Assembly (NCBI GenBank): GCA_033807695.1
Contig: CM066301.1
Span: forward strand, 3,782,001-3,846,000
Origin: Daedaleopsis sinensis
Taxonomy: Eukaryota > Basidiomycota > Agaricomycetes > Polyporales > Polyporaceae
Reading direction: 5' to 3'
Length of the DNA stretch: 64,000 nt
How positions within the stretch are numbered: the stretch's first letter is position 1; each line of letters starts with the position of its first letter. The notes under the pieces were generated by a model. That model made no database searches. It saw only the letters and a program-made list of their open reading frames with translations, and was not told where the DNA came from. This document shows positions 47,459-59,024 of this stretch, in pieces. A program made the position numbers and the translations under genes.

Positions 47459-49432
47459 TTAGTGCTGCGACCAGTCGATCGAGTTGATATCGATGCCCTC
47501 CTGGACCATCTCCCACAGCGGGCTAGGAACGCAACAGGGGTCAGCACATGCGAGATAGGACGTGAGAGGATGCGGAACGCCGCGCTCACCTCATATCGCG
47601 CAGTCTCTGCACGACGGCAACAATTTTCTCAACTACGTAGTCGATTTCCGCCTCGGTGGTAAACCGGCCGATACCGAAGCGCAGCGAGGAGTGCGCCATG
47701 TCTTCTGCAGCACCGAGAGCGCGCAAGACGTAAGACGGCTCGAGCGATGCTGATGTGCATGCGCTGCCCGAAGAGAGCGCGATGTCCTGGAGACTTGTCA
47801 GACATGTGGCACGTGAAGAGAACCGGAAATTGCGTACCTTCAACGCCATGAGCAAGCTCTCGCCCTCAACATACGCGAAGCTCAGGTTGACGCAACCGGG
47901 GTAACCGTTGGGGTCTCCGTTCCGCACTACATGCTCAACCCGCGAGTTAATCCCGTTGATGAGCCGGTCGGACAACTGCTTCACCCGAGCATGATCCCTC
48001 TGACAAAGATGCATCAGCAAACTGTGAGCGACCCTCTAGAGGCTGTGGTGCTCAGTACCCCTGCACGCAGAGTCATTGCAAAGCTAGCGGATCCGTCTGC
48101 CTGGGCAGACAACGCGCCACAATGCTCCCAACATTGTGATGTGGTTCGCGTGGCATGTATCATCTAAGCAGCCCGAAGAGACTCGTACTCACCGCCATCT
48201 CCTGCTTCGCGATCCTCGCAGCTTCGCCCATGCCAACCGCCAATGCAGTCGGGAGCGTACCGCTCCGCAGACCACGCTCCTGCCCACCACCGCTCAGGAT
48301 CGGTTCCAGGCGAACTCGGGGTCTCCGGCGAACGTATGCCGCTCCGACACCTTTCGGCCCATACAGCTTGTGCCCGGAAATACTCATCAAATCAACGTTC
48401 ATCTCGTTCACGTCCACGTTGATTTTCCCTGCAGCCTGAGCTGCATCGGTGTGGAGGTAAACACCACGATGCTTCCGCACAATCTGACCAATTTCCTTCA
48501 TAGGCTGGATGACCCCAGTTTCGTTGTTGACGGTCATGATCGAGACTAGGGTAGTGTCGGGACGGATGGCAGCTTCGAATTCCTGGAGATCGATGACACC
48601 ATTCTTCTGGACCGGAAGATACGTCACGTCGAATCCTTCTTCCTGAAGCTTCCTACACGAGTCGAGCACACACTTGTGCTCCTGCACGGAGGTTCAGTGG
48701 GACATAGCATGTACAAATGGTGACAACGCACTGTTTGTGTAGTGATAATATGCTTTCGCCGTTCCTTGTGGAATCGGGCCACACCCTTGATGGACATGTT
48801 ATTCGTCTCCGTCGCGCCCGAGGTGAAGACAATGTCTTTGGGCTCAGCCCCAATGAGATCGGCAACATGCTAGGCGGGCAATCAGCTTGGGATAGGGGCT
48901 AGGCATGTATATGCGTGACATACCTTGCGAGCATCTTCTACAGCCTTTTCCGCCTCCCAACCGTATGCGTGTGTCCGGCTGTGCGGATTTCCGTATTGAT
49001 CAGTGAGATATGGGAGCATGGCGTCCAACACTCGAGGATCTACAGGCGTGGTCGCCTTCCACTAACATTAGGGCGCCGTGCGAATGCCAACGCATACCAA
49101 ACGGACTGACCTGCATGTCGAGGTAGATTGGCCGAGCTTTCTCAGAAGGACCACCCTCACGGCGCGACTCGAGCTTGAACCCGAACATATCTGGAGAAAC
49201 AACTTCAGTTTGTTTCTTGTGACACACAGCACACGTATCACGTACCGACACGCGGTGAGAACGCAGTGTCCTCTTGGTAGGCAGAGGGGATGTCGACTAC
49301 GCTGGCGCGGTCGGCACCCGAAGGTTGGACAAAGGTCCTGCGCGCATCCTTTGTGTGTACGCGCGAGACAGACGAGCGGAGGGCGGAGCGACAGAGGGCC
49401 TTGCCGGACTTTGTTGATACTCGCGACAACAT
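47459..49432 (-). CDS. nfs1: Cysteine desulfurase NFS1, mitochondrial
   Basis: A PLP enzyme that takes sulfur from cysteine for Fe-S cluster assembly and tRNA thiolation. Eight exons: 49246-49432, 49111-49190, 48924-49055, 48732-48869, 48193-48681, 47838-47999, 47590-47786 and 47459-47522; 482 residues. The basic N terminus (about 45 residues, Arg/Ser-rich) is a mitochondrial presequence. Catalytic features: TEHKCVLDS (H181), [20 protein letters not shown] lysine in [12 protein letters not shown] (K284), and the mobile sulfur-carrying cysteine in [17 protein letters not shown] (C406). The C-terminal SIDWSQH is the eukaryotic NFS1 end that contacts frataxin and ISCU. An upstream in-frame ATG at 49462 would add ten residues. 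Confidence 0.96.
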
Positions 49433-49732
49433 GGTGGACGGTGAGCAAGTGGAGGAAGGCAAGTTATCAGATAACTAAGACTTGTGTCCGCCCAAGTCGT
49501 CCGCCGCTCCTTCAGTCAGCGCAGAGCCAGTCACGGGAGGTGATGAGTCCTCCCGGCACTCTCCCAGCCAATCACAGCCCGACCCACCAGACTCCCACCC
49601 ACTCCATCGCCCTGGAATGCCAGGCCTCCTATATATGGTTATCTTCCTTGTCCCGCGCACGGACCATGCCCCTGCCCCATCCCGCCTGCCACCTTTCGAC
49701 GCTCCCCCCCATCTCTTCTCCTTCATCCCACC
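49433..49732. promoter_or_regulatory. Shared divergent promoter, NFS1 / SR protein
   Basis: Three hundred bases lie between the start codons of NFS1 (-) and the SR protein (+). A CCAAT box is at 49568-49572 and a TATA-like tatata at 49630-49635, 98 bases above the SR start. The right part is C/T-rich. Confidence 0.6.
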
Positions 49733-51000
49733 ATGGCCCGCCGTCTCTACCTTGGAAGTACGTCCGTTTGTTGTCGTTTGCATTGCCCCCAGACCTCACT
49801 TGTGTTCCACAGAGCTCCCCCCAGATGCTCGCTCCGACGACGTCCAAAAGTTTTTCGACGGCTATGGTCGTATCGTCGACTGCCGCGTCATGACTGGTTC
49901 GTTACTCCGAAACCCCGACAAGGCCAACCCCCTCAACGGCCCTTCTCTAGGCTTCGGCTTCGTCGAGTTCGAGAGCTCCCGCGACGCTGAGGATGCTCTT
50001 CAGCACTTCAACGGCAAGAGCTTCATGGGAACCAAGTAGCTATCGTTTCTCAGAGGTCTCCCATCTCTTGCTTATCGTGCGTCCAGCATCGTCGTCGAAT
50101 TCGCCAAGGAAACCCGTCCTCGTCGTGACCCCTACGATGCTGACCGCGCGGTTCGGGCACGTCGGCCCCCTGGACACCGCCTTATCGTGTCTGGAATATC
50201 CCGCGATACCAGCTGGCAGGTGTGTGTTTTCTCCCCTGACATCCTTTACATAGATCCCCCTGTCCCCTTCGACTTGGCCGATCTACGACCTGTATGGACT
50301 GGGCCTGACCAACGCCTTGCGATCAGGACTTGAAAGATTTCGGACGTGAAGCTGGTAGCGTCTCCTACGCGGACATTGATCGCGATGTTCCTGGTGAAGG
50401 GTGAGTTTGGATAAGGCCATTTATGTGCCTTGAACCCTACTAACGCTATCAACAGTATCCTCGAGTACCTTTCTCGCGAAGATGCAGACCGCGCTGTCAA
50501 GGAACTCGACGGCCGCGACCTTCGTGGTCAACCCGTCCGGGTTGCTCACGGCGAGGTAAGTCCAACTACATCCTGTCCCGCACAACCATCACCAACGCAA
50601 TACACAGCGCCGTGATGATGATCGTCGGGAGCCTCGCCGCGATGACCGTCGTGACGACCGTTACGGACGGGATGACCGCTATGCGCGGGAAGATCGCTAC
50701 TCTAAGGATGATCGTGGTTATCGCAGGGATCGCTCCAGGTCGCCTCCTCGCCGCAGTGAAGTCGATGATCGTCGCCCCAGGTCTCCACCTCCCAGGAGGG
50801 AGCATGATGACAAAAGGCCTGCAGGGTACGATGACCGGCGAGGTGGCTATGATGACCGAAGAGCCCCTGACCCTTACTATGACCGTCGCAGGGATGACCA
50901 CGACCGCCGCAGGGATGACCGCCGCCGGGACGAGAGGGACGACCGGTACGATGACAGGCCCCCGAGGCACGCCAACGGGGATAGCGGATGGACGCGCTGA
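49733..51000 (+). CDS. SR splicing factor with two RRMs (Srp2/SRSF type)
   Basis: A pre-mRNA splicing regulator that binds exonic RNA and recruits the spliceosome. Exons 49733-49757, 49813-49896, 49951-50035, 50087-50219, 50327-50400, 50456-50555 and 50608-51000 give 297 residues. RRM1 (about 3-75) has RNP2 RLYLGKL and RNP1 GFGFVEFE. RRM2 (about 110-180) begins HRLIVSGI and carries SWQDLKDFGREAG, the SWQDLKD heptapeptide that marks the pseudo-RRM of classical SR proteins. The last exon encodes about 130 residues rich in R-D/E-D-R repeats with only a few RS dipeptides (DRSRSPPRR), so it is more an RD than a pure RS domain. Closest characterised relatives are probably S. pombe Srp2 and SRSF4/5/6. 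Confidence 0.92.
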
Positions 51001-51691
51001 GGTTGACCAATGGTTTCCCGGATGTCATCCGTTTTCGTGGTGGACCGCGAAAAGGTTTCCGAAAGGCGTCATGGATCTTCCCCATCTCCCGCTTCGCTTC
51101 GAATAGGTTTCTGCTGTATGCAAAAGGAGTCGTGTATCTCGAGCTCGAAGGATATCCCCCCGATCGTGTACCCCTATCGATTCCAATGGCGCTCCCGGCC
51201 TCCTATGAATCTGGCCATCCGCTTGTGCTCGTGGCCGCTCATGCGTCGATGGTGGCCCCGTTTGGTTGCAAGACCTCCTCGGCCTGTATGGGGCGTCGGA
51301 CGAGTCAGAGTTCTGTCTCGGTCAAGGATTGGTTTCCTTACTGGCATTGGTTCAAGAAGACCTCGCTTATCGGAGTATTTTGAGGCGCCCGTCGGACTGG
51401 CCGACCAGAGTAACAATTGGACGTCGGGTCCTGTAGGCGTATGTGGGCGTACAAGTGCTCGTGCGAATCCGTGTGGTCTTCGCTCAAGTCTCATGGAACA
51501 CATTCCATCTCCGACAAGTCTTCGCCATCCATTCCATCCGGCTGGCCTAATTCTCCGTACAGGGAAGGTGGTGCGGTAAGTGCGGTGCTTGGTATCCATT
51601 TTCGCAACCCGTAGATCCCTCCATGTATCTATCACGCTCCTGTTCACGAGGGAAATATTATGCAACATCGTTCATTCATTGTAAACAATGT
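51001..51691. other. Intergenic between convergent genes
   Basis: 3' flank of the SR protein (+) and TBCE (-). A 189-codon plus-strand frame (51010-51579) lacks domains and has a composition unlike the neighbours, and probably lies in 3' untranslated sequence. Confidence 0.45.
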
Positions 51692-54600
51692 TCAGTCGTC
51701 GACCAGCACAAACTGTGTGTTATCCTCTACGCCCCAGTATCCGAGATCCCTGTCCGCGTACCCCTCGTCCAGCTCCACGAAGTGTCCGCCGGGGAGGACC
51801 ATCCACAGCCGGACGGCGCCGTGCCGCGCTCTGGGCACTTTGAAGGACTTCATGAGCTTCAGCCGGAGCGTCCGGACGGACATCGTCGCGAGCACGCGGA
51901 GCGTCATCTCGGACTTGGACGCGCCGAGGAGGCTCGCCAGCCCGTCGGGCGCGAGGCTCGCCGGCGGCGCGTGCGGGACGTGATAGATCCGAACATCTGC
52001 GCAGGCGGGCGGGGGGCGGGCGTACGAAGGCGAGGTACAAAGGCGAGGTACAAAGGAGTGTGGATGCGATCGCAGTCGCGGTGACGTCCGCAGACGTAGC
52101 CGCAGACGCAGACGTGACCGCAGGAGGGGCAGGGAGGGGTGCGAGAACGGGCACGGCGAGGTTGAGACGGCAGGGCCCAAGGGAAGAAGCATCGAGTCAG
52201 CGGAGATTGTTCGTGCGCGGATCTGACGGTGGCAGATGGGCAAAGATGGGGGCCGGTTCGGTGATGGGGGCGGGGCGGGGGCGGGGACGAGGACAAGAGT
52301 GAGAGGGGACACGCACTGATGAGGCGGCTGCTGAGGGTAGCTGGGGGCTCGGGCACCGCGGGTGCGTCGGACACACCGTGCTCTGGACAACCGGTGCGGA
52401 CGAGGGAGCGGGCGGAGGCGAACGAGGATCCGAGGGCAGGACGAGGTGGCGTGCGGGAAAACGGACGGTGCGTCGCGGAGAGTACAAGGCAGACGGATGT
52501 GGAAAAAAAGGATCAGCATCTAGTCATTTTCGCGGTGCCATGGCGGGACTAAGCGATGCGTGTAGTGTAATCGGGTGCATGGTTGCCGAGGACGAGGATG
52601 TGTGAATTGTGAATTGCGAGAGAGGACGCACTGGTACACAAAGCCTCAAATTGAGGGTGCGCGGCCCGCTTCTCGTCGGCAGAAGAGAAGGGCTGTTTCG
52701 CGATGTGCGAGAGGTACAGGAGTTCGCTGTCGGTCCGCTCGCGTGGCGATATCTGTGATAGTAGTCCAGAGAACAGCGCCGTGAGCAGCGGTACAAGTTT
52801 CGGGGATCGGGCACCGTATGTGCAGCATTGGTAAGATGATGATTTGCCATATATGCGCAGCGGCGACAATCACGAGTGGAGCTCATTACAGAGAACCGCA
52901 GACATTCAGGGAGTGGTAGGAATGGAGAACTTACCGCTGTACTATCGAGCGACTTGAGCGATGGGATCTTGGCGATGGTGAATGCGCGCGCATAGCTCGT
53001 GTGGTTCGGGTCTATCCGTGACGCAGCACAAACGGGTTGACATAACCCATGTAAAGGCACCGACGGATCGAGCGCAGTGGGAGGCGTGTAATTGGTAATG
53101 TCAGCGACAGGTCAGTTCCAGGAAGTTGCGACGTCACGCGGTGCAAGGAGGTATAGCCGCAGACTAGAAGGAACGGTGCGCACCGGTCATGAGCGGATTG
53201 CCTGCGAGTGTGAGTGACTCAAGGTCTGGACACCATATCTGAAGCATGTCGATGTCGACCCATGTTGCGAGATGGTTGAATGCAAGCGCAAGATGCTTGA
53301 GGCCCGGGAACTCGTGCGCCCCGGTGAATCCAGACACCGTCTCCGAAGGTGGCGGCGGAGGTATATGTGTAACACGATTGGACGTGAGGATTAGCCGATG
53401 CAGTCTGACGGGAGGTTAGTAGCGGGTATGGTGGGAACGCATGTACACGAACTTGGAAATATTAACCACAGCTGAGCTTGCCTCCGCGAAACTTTCCAAC
53501 TCATTCCCATCGAAATTAATAATTTCCAGAGTCAAGTGTGAAGGACGCGCGACCTGGGAGGAACCTGTCGGGCTGAGGGCGCGGAGACGGTTGTATCCGA
53601 GCTCTACGGAGCGCAAGTTAGGCATGCACGACAAGAGCTTATCGAATTCGTTCCATGTGGTCAACGTTGCATTTAACTGGAGCTCCTCTAAATGACGGAA
53701 TGCAGTTGTGTCGCGGTGCAAAGTCTCCGGTGGTTTGAACCGATTGTCACTATAATGAATCATTCGGAAGGATGATCAGTGTGCATAGACGGAAATATAG
53801 GAGTCATTTACTTCAAACGAAGGCGATTGAGGCTCTGGAGCTCGATCGTGATGGCAGCAATCGTCTCCCACTCTGAGATCAGATTTTTGGATAGGTCCAG
53901 TCCACGGATACCTGTGTGATAGTTTTAGTGACTGACGGTTTTGCCTCCACGTGAACCCGGATATGATAAGTGGTTCGCTTTACTCGATGAAAAAAGTTTT
54001 ACCGTGCTGGAAGATGCACAGGAATCTCTTCGTAGCTCAGGTAACGCGAAGAGCGTTTCAGAGCTCTTCATACAGTCCAGGGAGTCCTGAAGTGCTTCCA
54101 GAACACTATTAATCCGATCTGACCGATAGGACATGAGCAGTCGCTCCAGAGACTGCCCCAGAAGTGAGCAGCAAGCATCTGTCACGACGGTTGTTCGCGG
54201 CATATGCTCTCTCTGCAACCCTAGTAACAGACCGAGTGCATTGTATTAGCTGCGGTGGGGCTAAGTCCTGGGCAGACGTCGAAGTCGATGTTATACTGAA
54301 ACCACGCCCGAGCTGAGGTGCATGACGTTCGGCGTCCGCGGTTAACGTACCTGGACAGGTTCGTGCAACTTCGCCCGCAGGGTCTGCCTTCGAGACGCAT
54401 TCGTTGTCCAGGCTGACTTCTCGCAGTCGTTCCAAACGCGCGAGGTTGTTTCTGATCTTATCTAGGCCGACTGCCTCCACCTCGATCGCGCCGCCGGACG
54501 AGCCTAGAACGACTTTCTCGACGGAGGCGGTGCCACGAGGGAGGTCGATGTATTTGGAAGTGAGCGCAGAGAGAAAGGTTACTCCGTACGAAATGGCGGC

Positions 54601-54870
54601 GGTGGGCCGAATGAAAGATCCGCTATTCGGGACGCTGTAGGGAGCGGTGAGGGAGGAGTGCTCGGACTGCCGAAAGAACGTACAATCTCACAGACAAGAG
54701 AAATATCGCCTCCCATCCTTGACGCCGTCGTGTTTACCGCGTCTGGGGTCGTCCCACTCGACGCCGAGCCAGAGACCGTTCGTTCCGTCCACAGAGCCGA
54801 CATATCGGACGGTGCCGAAGGATCCTGCATAGCTAATGCGTGTTCCGCGCGTCGGGAGTTCGGACGCCAT
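51692..54870 (-). CDS. TBCE: Tubulin-folding cofactor E
   Basis: TBCE binds alpha-tubulin and acts with the other cofactors to make assembly-competent tubulin dimers. Nine exons: 54692-54870, 54351-54634, 53812-53911, 53453-53749, 53184-53404, 52935-53011, 52632-52752, 52317-52382 and 51692-51996; 549 residues. The N-terminal CAP-Gly (about 5-75) has GTVRYVGSVDGTNGLWLGVE and GKHDGVKDGRRYF. LRRs (about 100-400) include IRGLDLSKNLISEWE, LRSVELGYNRLRALSP and LESLTLAGNPLMT, then FTIAKIPSLKSLDS. The C-terminal ubiquitin-like domain contains LATMSVRTLRLKLMKSF and ends QFVLVDD. Three introns are long for this genome: 439 nt (53912-54350), 182 nt (52753-52934) and 320 nt (51997-52316). Skipping the 439-nt interval gives CPGIRGLDLSKN, matching animal TBCE. 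Confidence 0.92.
52027..52052. repeat. 13-bp tandem repeat in TBCE intron
   Basis: Two head-to-tail copies of aaggcgaggtaca, followed by a partial third, in the same TBCE intron as the G-run. Probably a local slippage product. Confidence 0.7.
52266..52286 (+). other. G-quadruplex-forming run inside TBCE intron
   Basis: Four G-runs of five, four, five and four bases separated by single C bases lie in the 320-nt intron 51997-52316. This is a textbook G-quadruplex pattern with one-base loops on the plus strand. The TBCE transcript would carry the C-rich complement. Confidence 0.7.
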
Positions 54871-55136
54871 CGTCTGTGAGCGTCGATACGCGACCTGCAC
54901 ACAATCGGCAAGGTCGTCCACGATGGTTGAGAGAGGGCCTTGCGCCAGCTTGCGCCTCGCTGCCTGCCCAAAGCTGCCCAAGTCTAGTAGCCGGGCGCTC
55001 CGGCCCGGAAAGGCGCAGGAAAGGAAGCGCCTGTGCGTGACCTGCTTCAGCCGGGGATACTCACGCCGACGGCCGAGTTGTCTCAGTCGTTAACACCATC
55101 TCGCTCATACAACCCAGTGCTATCTCTTCCACCCAG
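54871..55136. promoter_or_regulatory. Shared divergent promoter, TBCE / HIBCH
   Basis: Only 266 bases lie between the start codons of TBCE (-) and HIBCH (+). No TATA box is evident. The sequence must serve both genes. Confidence 0.6.
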
Positions 55137-56974
55137 ATGCATGCGAGGAATATCCTGTTGAGGAGAATGACCCGCCCTCCAACTTCATCCTCAGCCCACC
55201 GTGTAGCAGCAATCGGCCGCCACCTCATGTCGACCTCGACCGAGCCGCCCAAGTCTCGTGTGGACCCGCCAGACGAGGCCCCCGTTCTCTTCGAATCTAG
55301 CGGCTCCGTTCGGACATATGTTCTCAACAGGCCTGCGAAACTGAACGCGCTCAATGAACCGATGCTCAACATCCTCCGCCCAAAGATCGAGGTGAGTGTG
55401 CAACCACTGTTCTGGGCTTCTTGTGTCCCGACTACGCGTGTCAGGAATGGTGCCAGGGGAAGCTGGCAAAGGTCATTGTCGGGCGGGGTGTCGGACGTGC
55501 GTTCTGCGCTGGCGGTGATGTAGAAAGTGAGTGCACTTCTATCCATTCAAGCCCGGTTACTTAACTCGACTTGCTAGCGGTCGTCAATCAAGCGAGTCAA
55601 CCTGACACATTGGCGCAAGCAGTGGACTTTTTCAAGAGAGAGTCAGTCCGTAAATTATGTACTTGCGTGCTCATACTCAACCTATTGGGCCAGGTTCGAG
55701 ATGGATTACATGCTCGCCGCCGTACCAAAACCTTATGTGGCCGTTATGGACGGTATAACGAGTATGTGAGCCGTGACGTGACGTCATCAAGTTTCTGACA
55801 TGCAGCCCTAGTGGGTGGAGGTGTTGGCCTTTCTGTCAACGCGCAGTTCCGCATTGCCACAGAGAAGACTATGTTTGCGATGCCAGAGACCAAGATCGGT
55901 TACTGCCCCGACGTCGGAGCAAGCTACTTCCTCTCACGCCTGGATGGTGAAATCGGGACCTACCTATCGTTGACCGGTGAGATCATATCCGGCCGAGCAG
56001 TATTGTACGTCGCTCTTCTGATCTCCGATATGTCGGCATACTGAATACCATACGACAGCGAACACGGTCTCGCGACGCACTATGTGCCGTCTAGACGCAT
56101 CCCCGCCCTTCTGGAGCGCCTCGGTGCCCTCGAAGAGCCTACATACCAGATGATTAACGACCTCCTGGAGCAAGAAAGATCCGACAGCGAGTCGGAAGGG
56201 GGCCTTGTGTCCCCCTTGGTCGGTGCGACCCGCGTCGCACTGGACTCGGCTTTCAGCCACAACACCGTGGAGGGGATTATTGCGCAGCTGACCGAGTTCT
56301 CGACCCACCACGAAGAGGAGGAAGTCCGCAAATGGGCCGCGAAGACTATCGATACGCTCCACCTCCGGAGCCCCACAAGCCTCAAGGTCGCACTCGCGGC
56401 CATTCGGCGGGGTAAACAAATGAATTTGCACGACGCCTTACAGATGGAGATGAACATCGCAACCGCATTCTGCGTGAGTTATAGTCGTTCGTTCGGATTT
56501 TCTGCCGGTCATGATGCTTGTCCGATATCATAGAATGGCGCTAGCCCGGATTTCAAGACTGGAGTGACCGCTGTCGTCGTCAAAAAAATCAAGGAACGGC
56601 CAGAATGGTCTCCCGCGGAGCTGAAGGATGTATCCGACACGGACATACAGGACACCTTCTTCTCCAAGTACTCTCCGACCCACGGAACGGCTCCGGAGCT
56701 TCAACCGCCTTCCTTCCTGCCCTCATCTAGTGAGCTGATGAATCCCATGCGGTACGCCCTGCCCACGGAGGAAGAAATCCGCTCGATGGTCGACGGCAGC
56801 CACAAAAACAGTGGTGCGACGGCAGTCACTCTAGATGAGCTTCTGTCCAACTTCCGACGTGTCCGGGGGGACAAGCCTGGCATGCGCGAGAAGATCTTGG
56901 AGGTAGTCAGGCGCAGGTGTGTATCGGAGCAGGACAAGCACGCAGACATGCAGTGGTTGAAGTGGAACTCCTGA
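55137..56974 (+). CDS. HIBCH: 3-hydroxyisobutyryl-CoA hydrolase, mitochondrial
   Basis: A crotonase-fold thioesterase that hydrolyses 3-hydroxyisobutyryl-CoA in valine breakdown. Exons 55137-55391, 55445-55526, 55578-55641, 55694-55761, 55806-56004, 56059-56473 and 56534-56974 give 507 residues. The Arg-rich N terminus (about 35 residues, no acids) fits a mitochondrial presequence; an alternative ATG is at 55170. Motifs: [22 protein letters not shown] (oxyanion hole), [17 protein letters not shown] and [18 protein letters not shown], the last holding the catalytic acid pair. The C-terminal half keeps [14 protein letters not shown] and [12 protein letters not shown] hydrophilic segment rich in Glu/Ser (about residues 300-320) is longer than in animals. 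The start is shared-promoter distance from TBCE. Confidence 0.93.
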
Positions 56975-57927
56975 TATTCTGGCCGTTCTACAGCCCCGTG
57001 TCACATATTCTCGTAACTTGCTTACTATCCTGCCGTACTACCCTTCAATGCCATCGCAAACCGCTTCTCTCCATCACGTCGATGACAGCTTCAGTATACG
57101 GTTTCAAGGTGTCCATGAGACGGTGCGGCATATTCGATGCGTGGATCTGACGTATGCTCGTACGCATGCAAATGGCACCTGTTGTTGAATCCCAAGGAAC
57201 CCCGCGCCGGTTTGCACATATTCAAGGGGCGCATCAGTATCGTCGGTGGGCCGAGAGCAACTTCTACTGTGGACGCATAGGAGTGATATACAAATATCAG
57301 AGCGTCGCCGGCAGCTGTTCGTACGTCTAAATTTGTGACCCCGATGCAGCATTTTAAGTTTTCGACCTGAGATCAGCCGAACGCGGAAGGCCTTGTCCCT
57401 AGACTCCGGGGAAGGTCAATCTCCGGCATTGATGGTGTACGTACTGCGAGCAAGCGATGCCTCGAGCCCAGCTTCTCCATTTCGGAATACACGGAGAAGC
57501 ACCAGCGTTCTCCTGCGTAACCGCCAGAACATGGGGTACCTGCAGCCGTCGGCTTCTCGGTACGAACCAGGCCCTCCCAGGCGCCCCATGGCCGATTGCA
57601 AGTTGTCAAATCGCACTGAAAACACTATTCAATTATGTATTGGCGAGCTTCCTAGCTTGACATCACCGAGGGTGTGCGGCTGTTAGTGACTGCAAGTCCT
57701 ACAAGCCCGGAAGATACCCACAGATCTCACCTGGATACTACTCTGTCGCTAAGCAGAGACCGCCCCTCCCGCCTTCGGAGTTGCGGACGCGCACCGACTT
57801 GTCGGAGAGGCGATATCCCCGTATGTCGCCTTTCTCCCTATCTGTCGCCACCGACCCCGAGAAGCCCCCTCACTGCCGCGAGGCATGGGGAGCGCGTGGG
57901 CGAGGTTAGCTCTTCTCCAGCCCGCGA

Positions 57928-57990
57928 CGCGCCCGACGTGCGCCTTGCTATGCGTATGCTTGAGGACTCCTCGGCGGCGCGTCGGGCGCG
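57928..57990. repeat. 11-bp inverted repeat, possible hairpin
   Basis: The word cgcgcccgacg (57928-57938) and its exact reverse complement (57980-57990) flank a 41-base loop in a GC-rich stretch between HIBCH and IDO. It could form a stable stem, but in GC-rich DNA an 11-mer match can arise by chance. Confidence 0.45.
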
Positions 57991-58917
57991 CGCTGTTGAT
58001 ATGCCGTCTGTACGACGCGGGGGCGTAAGTGGCCGGGCTCCTGGCACGAAATTGAAAGTACAGTCCTCACCGCACGCCGCACGGTAGCATCCGCGCGCCT
58101 GGCCCGCCCGCGCCCGCGCGATCAGAGTATGTCTCCGATCTCATCTGAGAGAGCGGTGGTGGATATTGGGGAAGGCCAACGTCTACTCGGTGTGGGCGTA
58201 CCGCCATATGACACTGTTGGATAGGCGTTGGGATGGTGGCCTCCGAGCAGACTTGCGGTGCTTCTGTCCCGATGTGTGACGCCGCTGTCACTATGGTCCG
58301 CAGTGTATGTCGCTGCCCGTCGCGCGCTCCGAGGACAGCTGGATAGTGCTACTTGCATCGATTGCAGGAGCTCGCCGTCGGAGTAAGCTGCGTACATGCA
58401 ATGAGTCGCTACTCGGACGTGGGGCATTTGGCAGATATTGTGTCGCCTAGAAGGCCTAACCGATGTAGTTGAAAGGACTCAACATACGCCCATAGACGCC
58501 ACACCTGTACAAGTGTTGATTGTAGAGGTGAGTCCCGTATACTCATCAGCCGGCAACAAAATGATACGGAACAGTTGCAACGTGAGTGTTTTCCCAGAGC
58601 TCCTTAGCGTCTGTGGTAGGACCACCCGTCAGCATGGAATACAGCACGCGGCGAAATCAACATCAAACAACAAAGCTGGTATGTTCCGCGTTCTTTGGCG
58701 CGGTCAGTTCTGTTGAGATAGTATGTCCGATTCTCCTGTGATAGAACGAGGCCACGCGGCGGTTAGGCCCGCACAAGGGCAACTGCAAAGGGCTGTATTG
58801 TTGACGCCATCGACGATGGGGGCGTCGTTGGTTATTGGCGCAGGAGTCTTTGGGTCGGTGTCTCGGCCGGAGTCGGATTGATTCTCAATAGGCCAAAGAG
58901 TCTACCTGCATCCAAGG

Positions 58918-58924
58918 TATATAA
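58918..58924 (+). promoter_or_regulatory. TATA box of the IDO gene
   Basis: The sequence tatataa lies about 100 bases above the IDO start codon. Position and sequence fit a TATA promoter, and the following leader is C/A-rich as in many highly expressed fungal genes. Confidence 0.6.
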
Positions 58925-59024
58925 GCTTCTCCTCATGAGCGGGGAATCGCCATCGAAACACACTCACCACACATCCTAACTCACATCCCAAGTCACTCAA
59001 CGACCTTCGCAGACCATCACGACC

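Larger units (their letters stand above)
56975..59024. other. Gene-poor interval HIBCH-IDO
   Basis: A 2.05-kb spacer. Frames such as 57674-58087 (+, 137 residues) are Arg/Ser-rich without domains, and 57840-58110 is very GC-rich with an 11-base inverted repeat. The IDO TATA box lies at the right end. I see no gene I can support. Confidence 0.45.

Noticed and set aside
51010..51579. 189-codon plus-strand frame after the SR protein
   Set aside because: It starts just past the SR stop in what should be 3' untranslated sequence, and no domain or conserved motif was seen.
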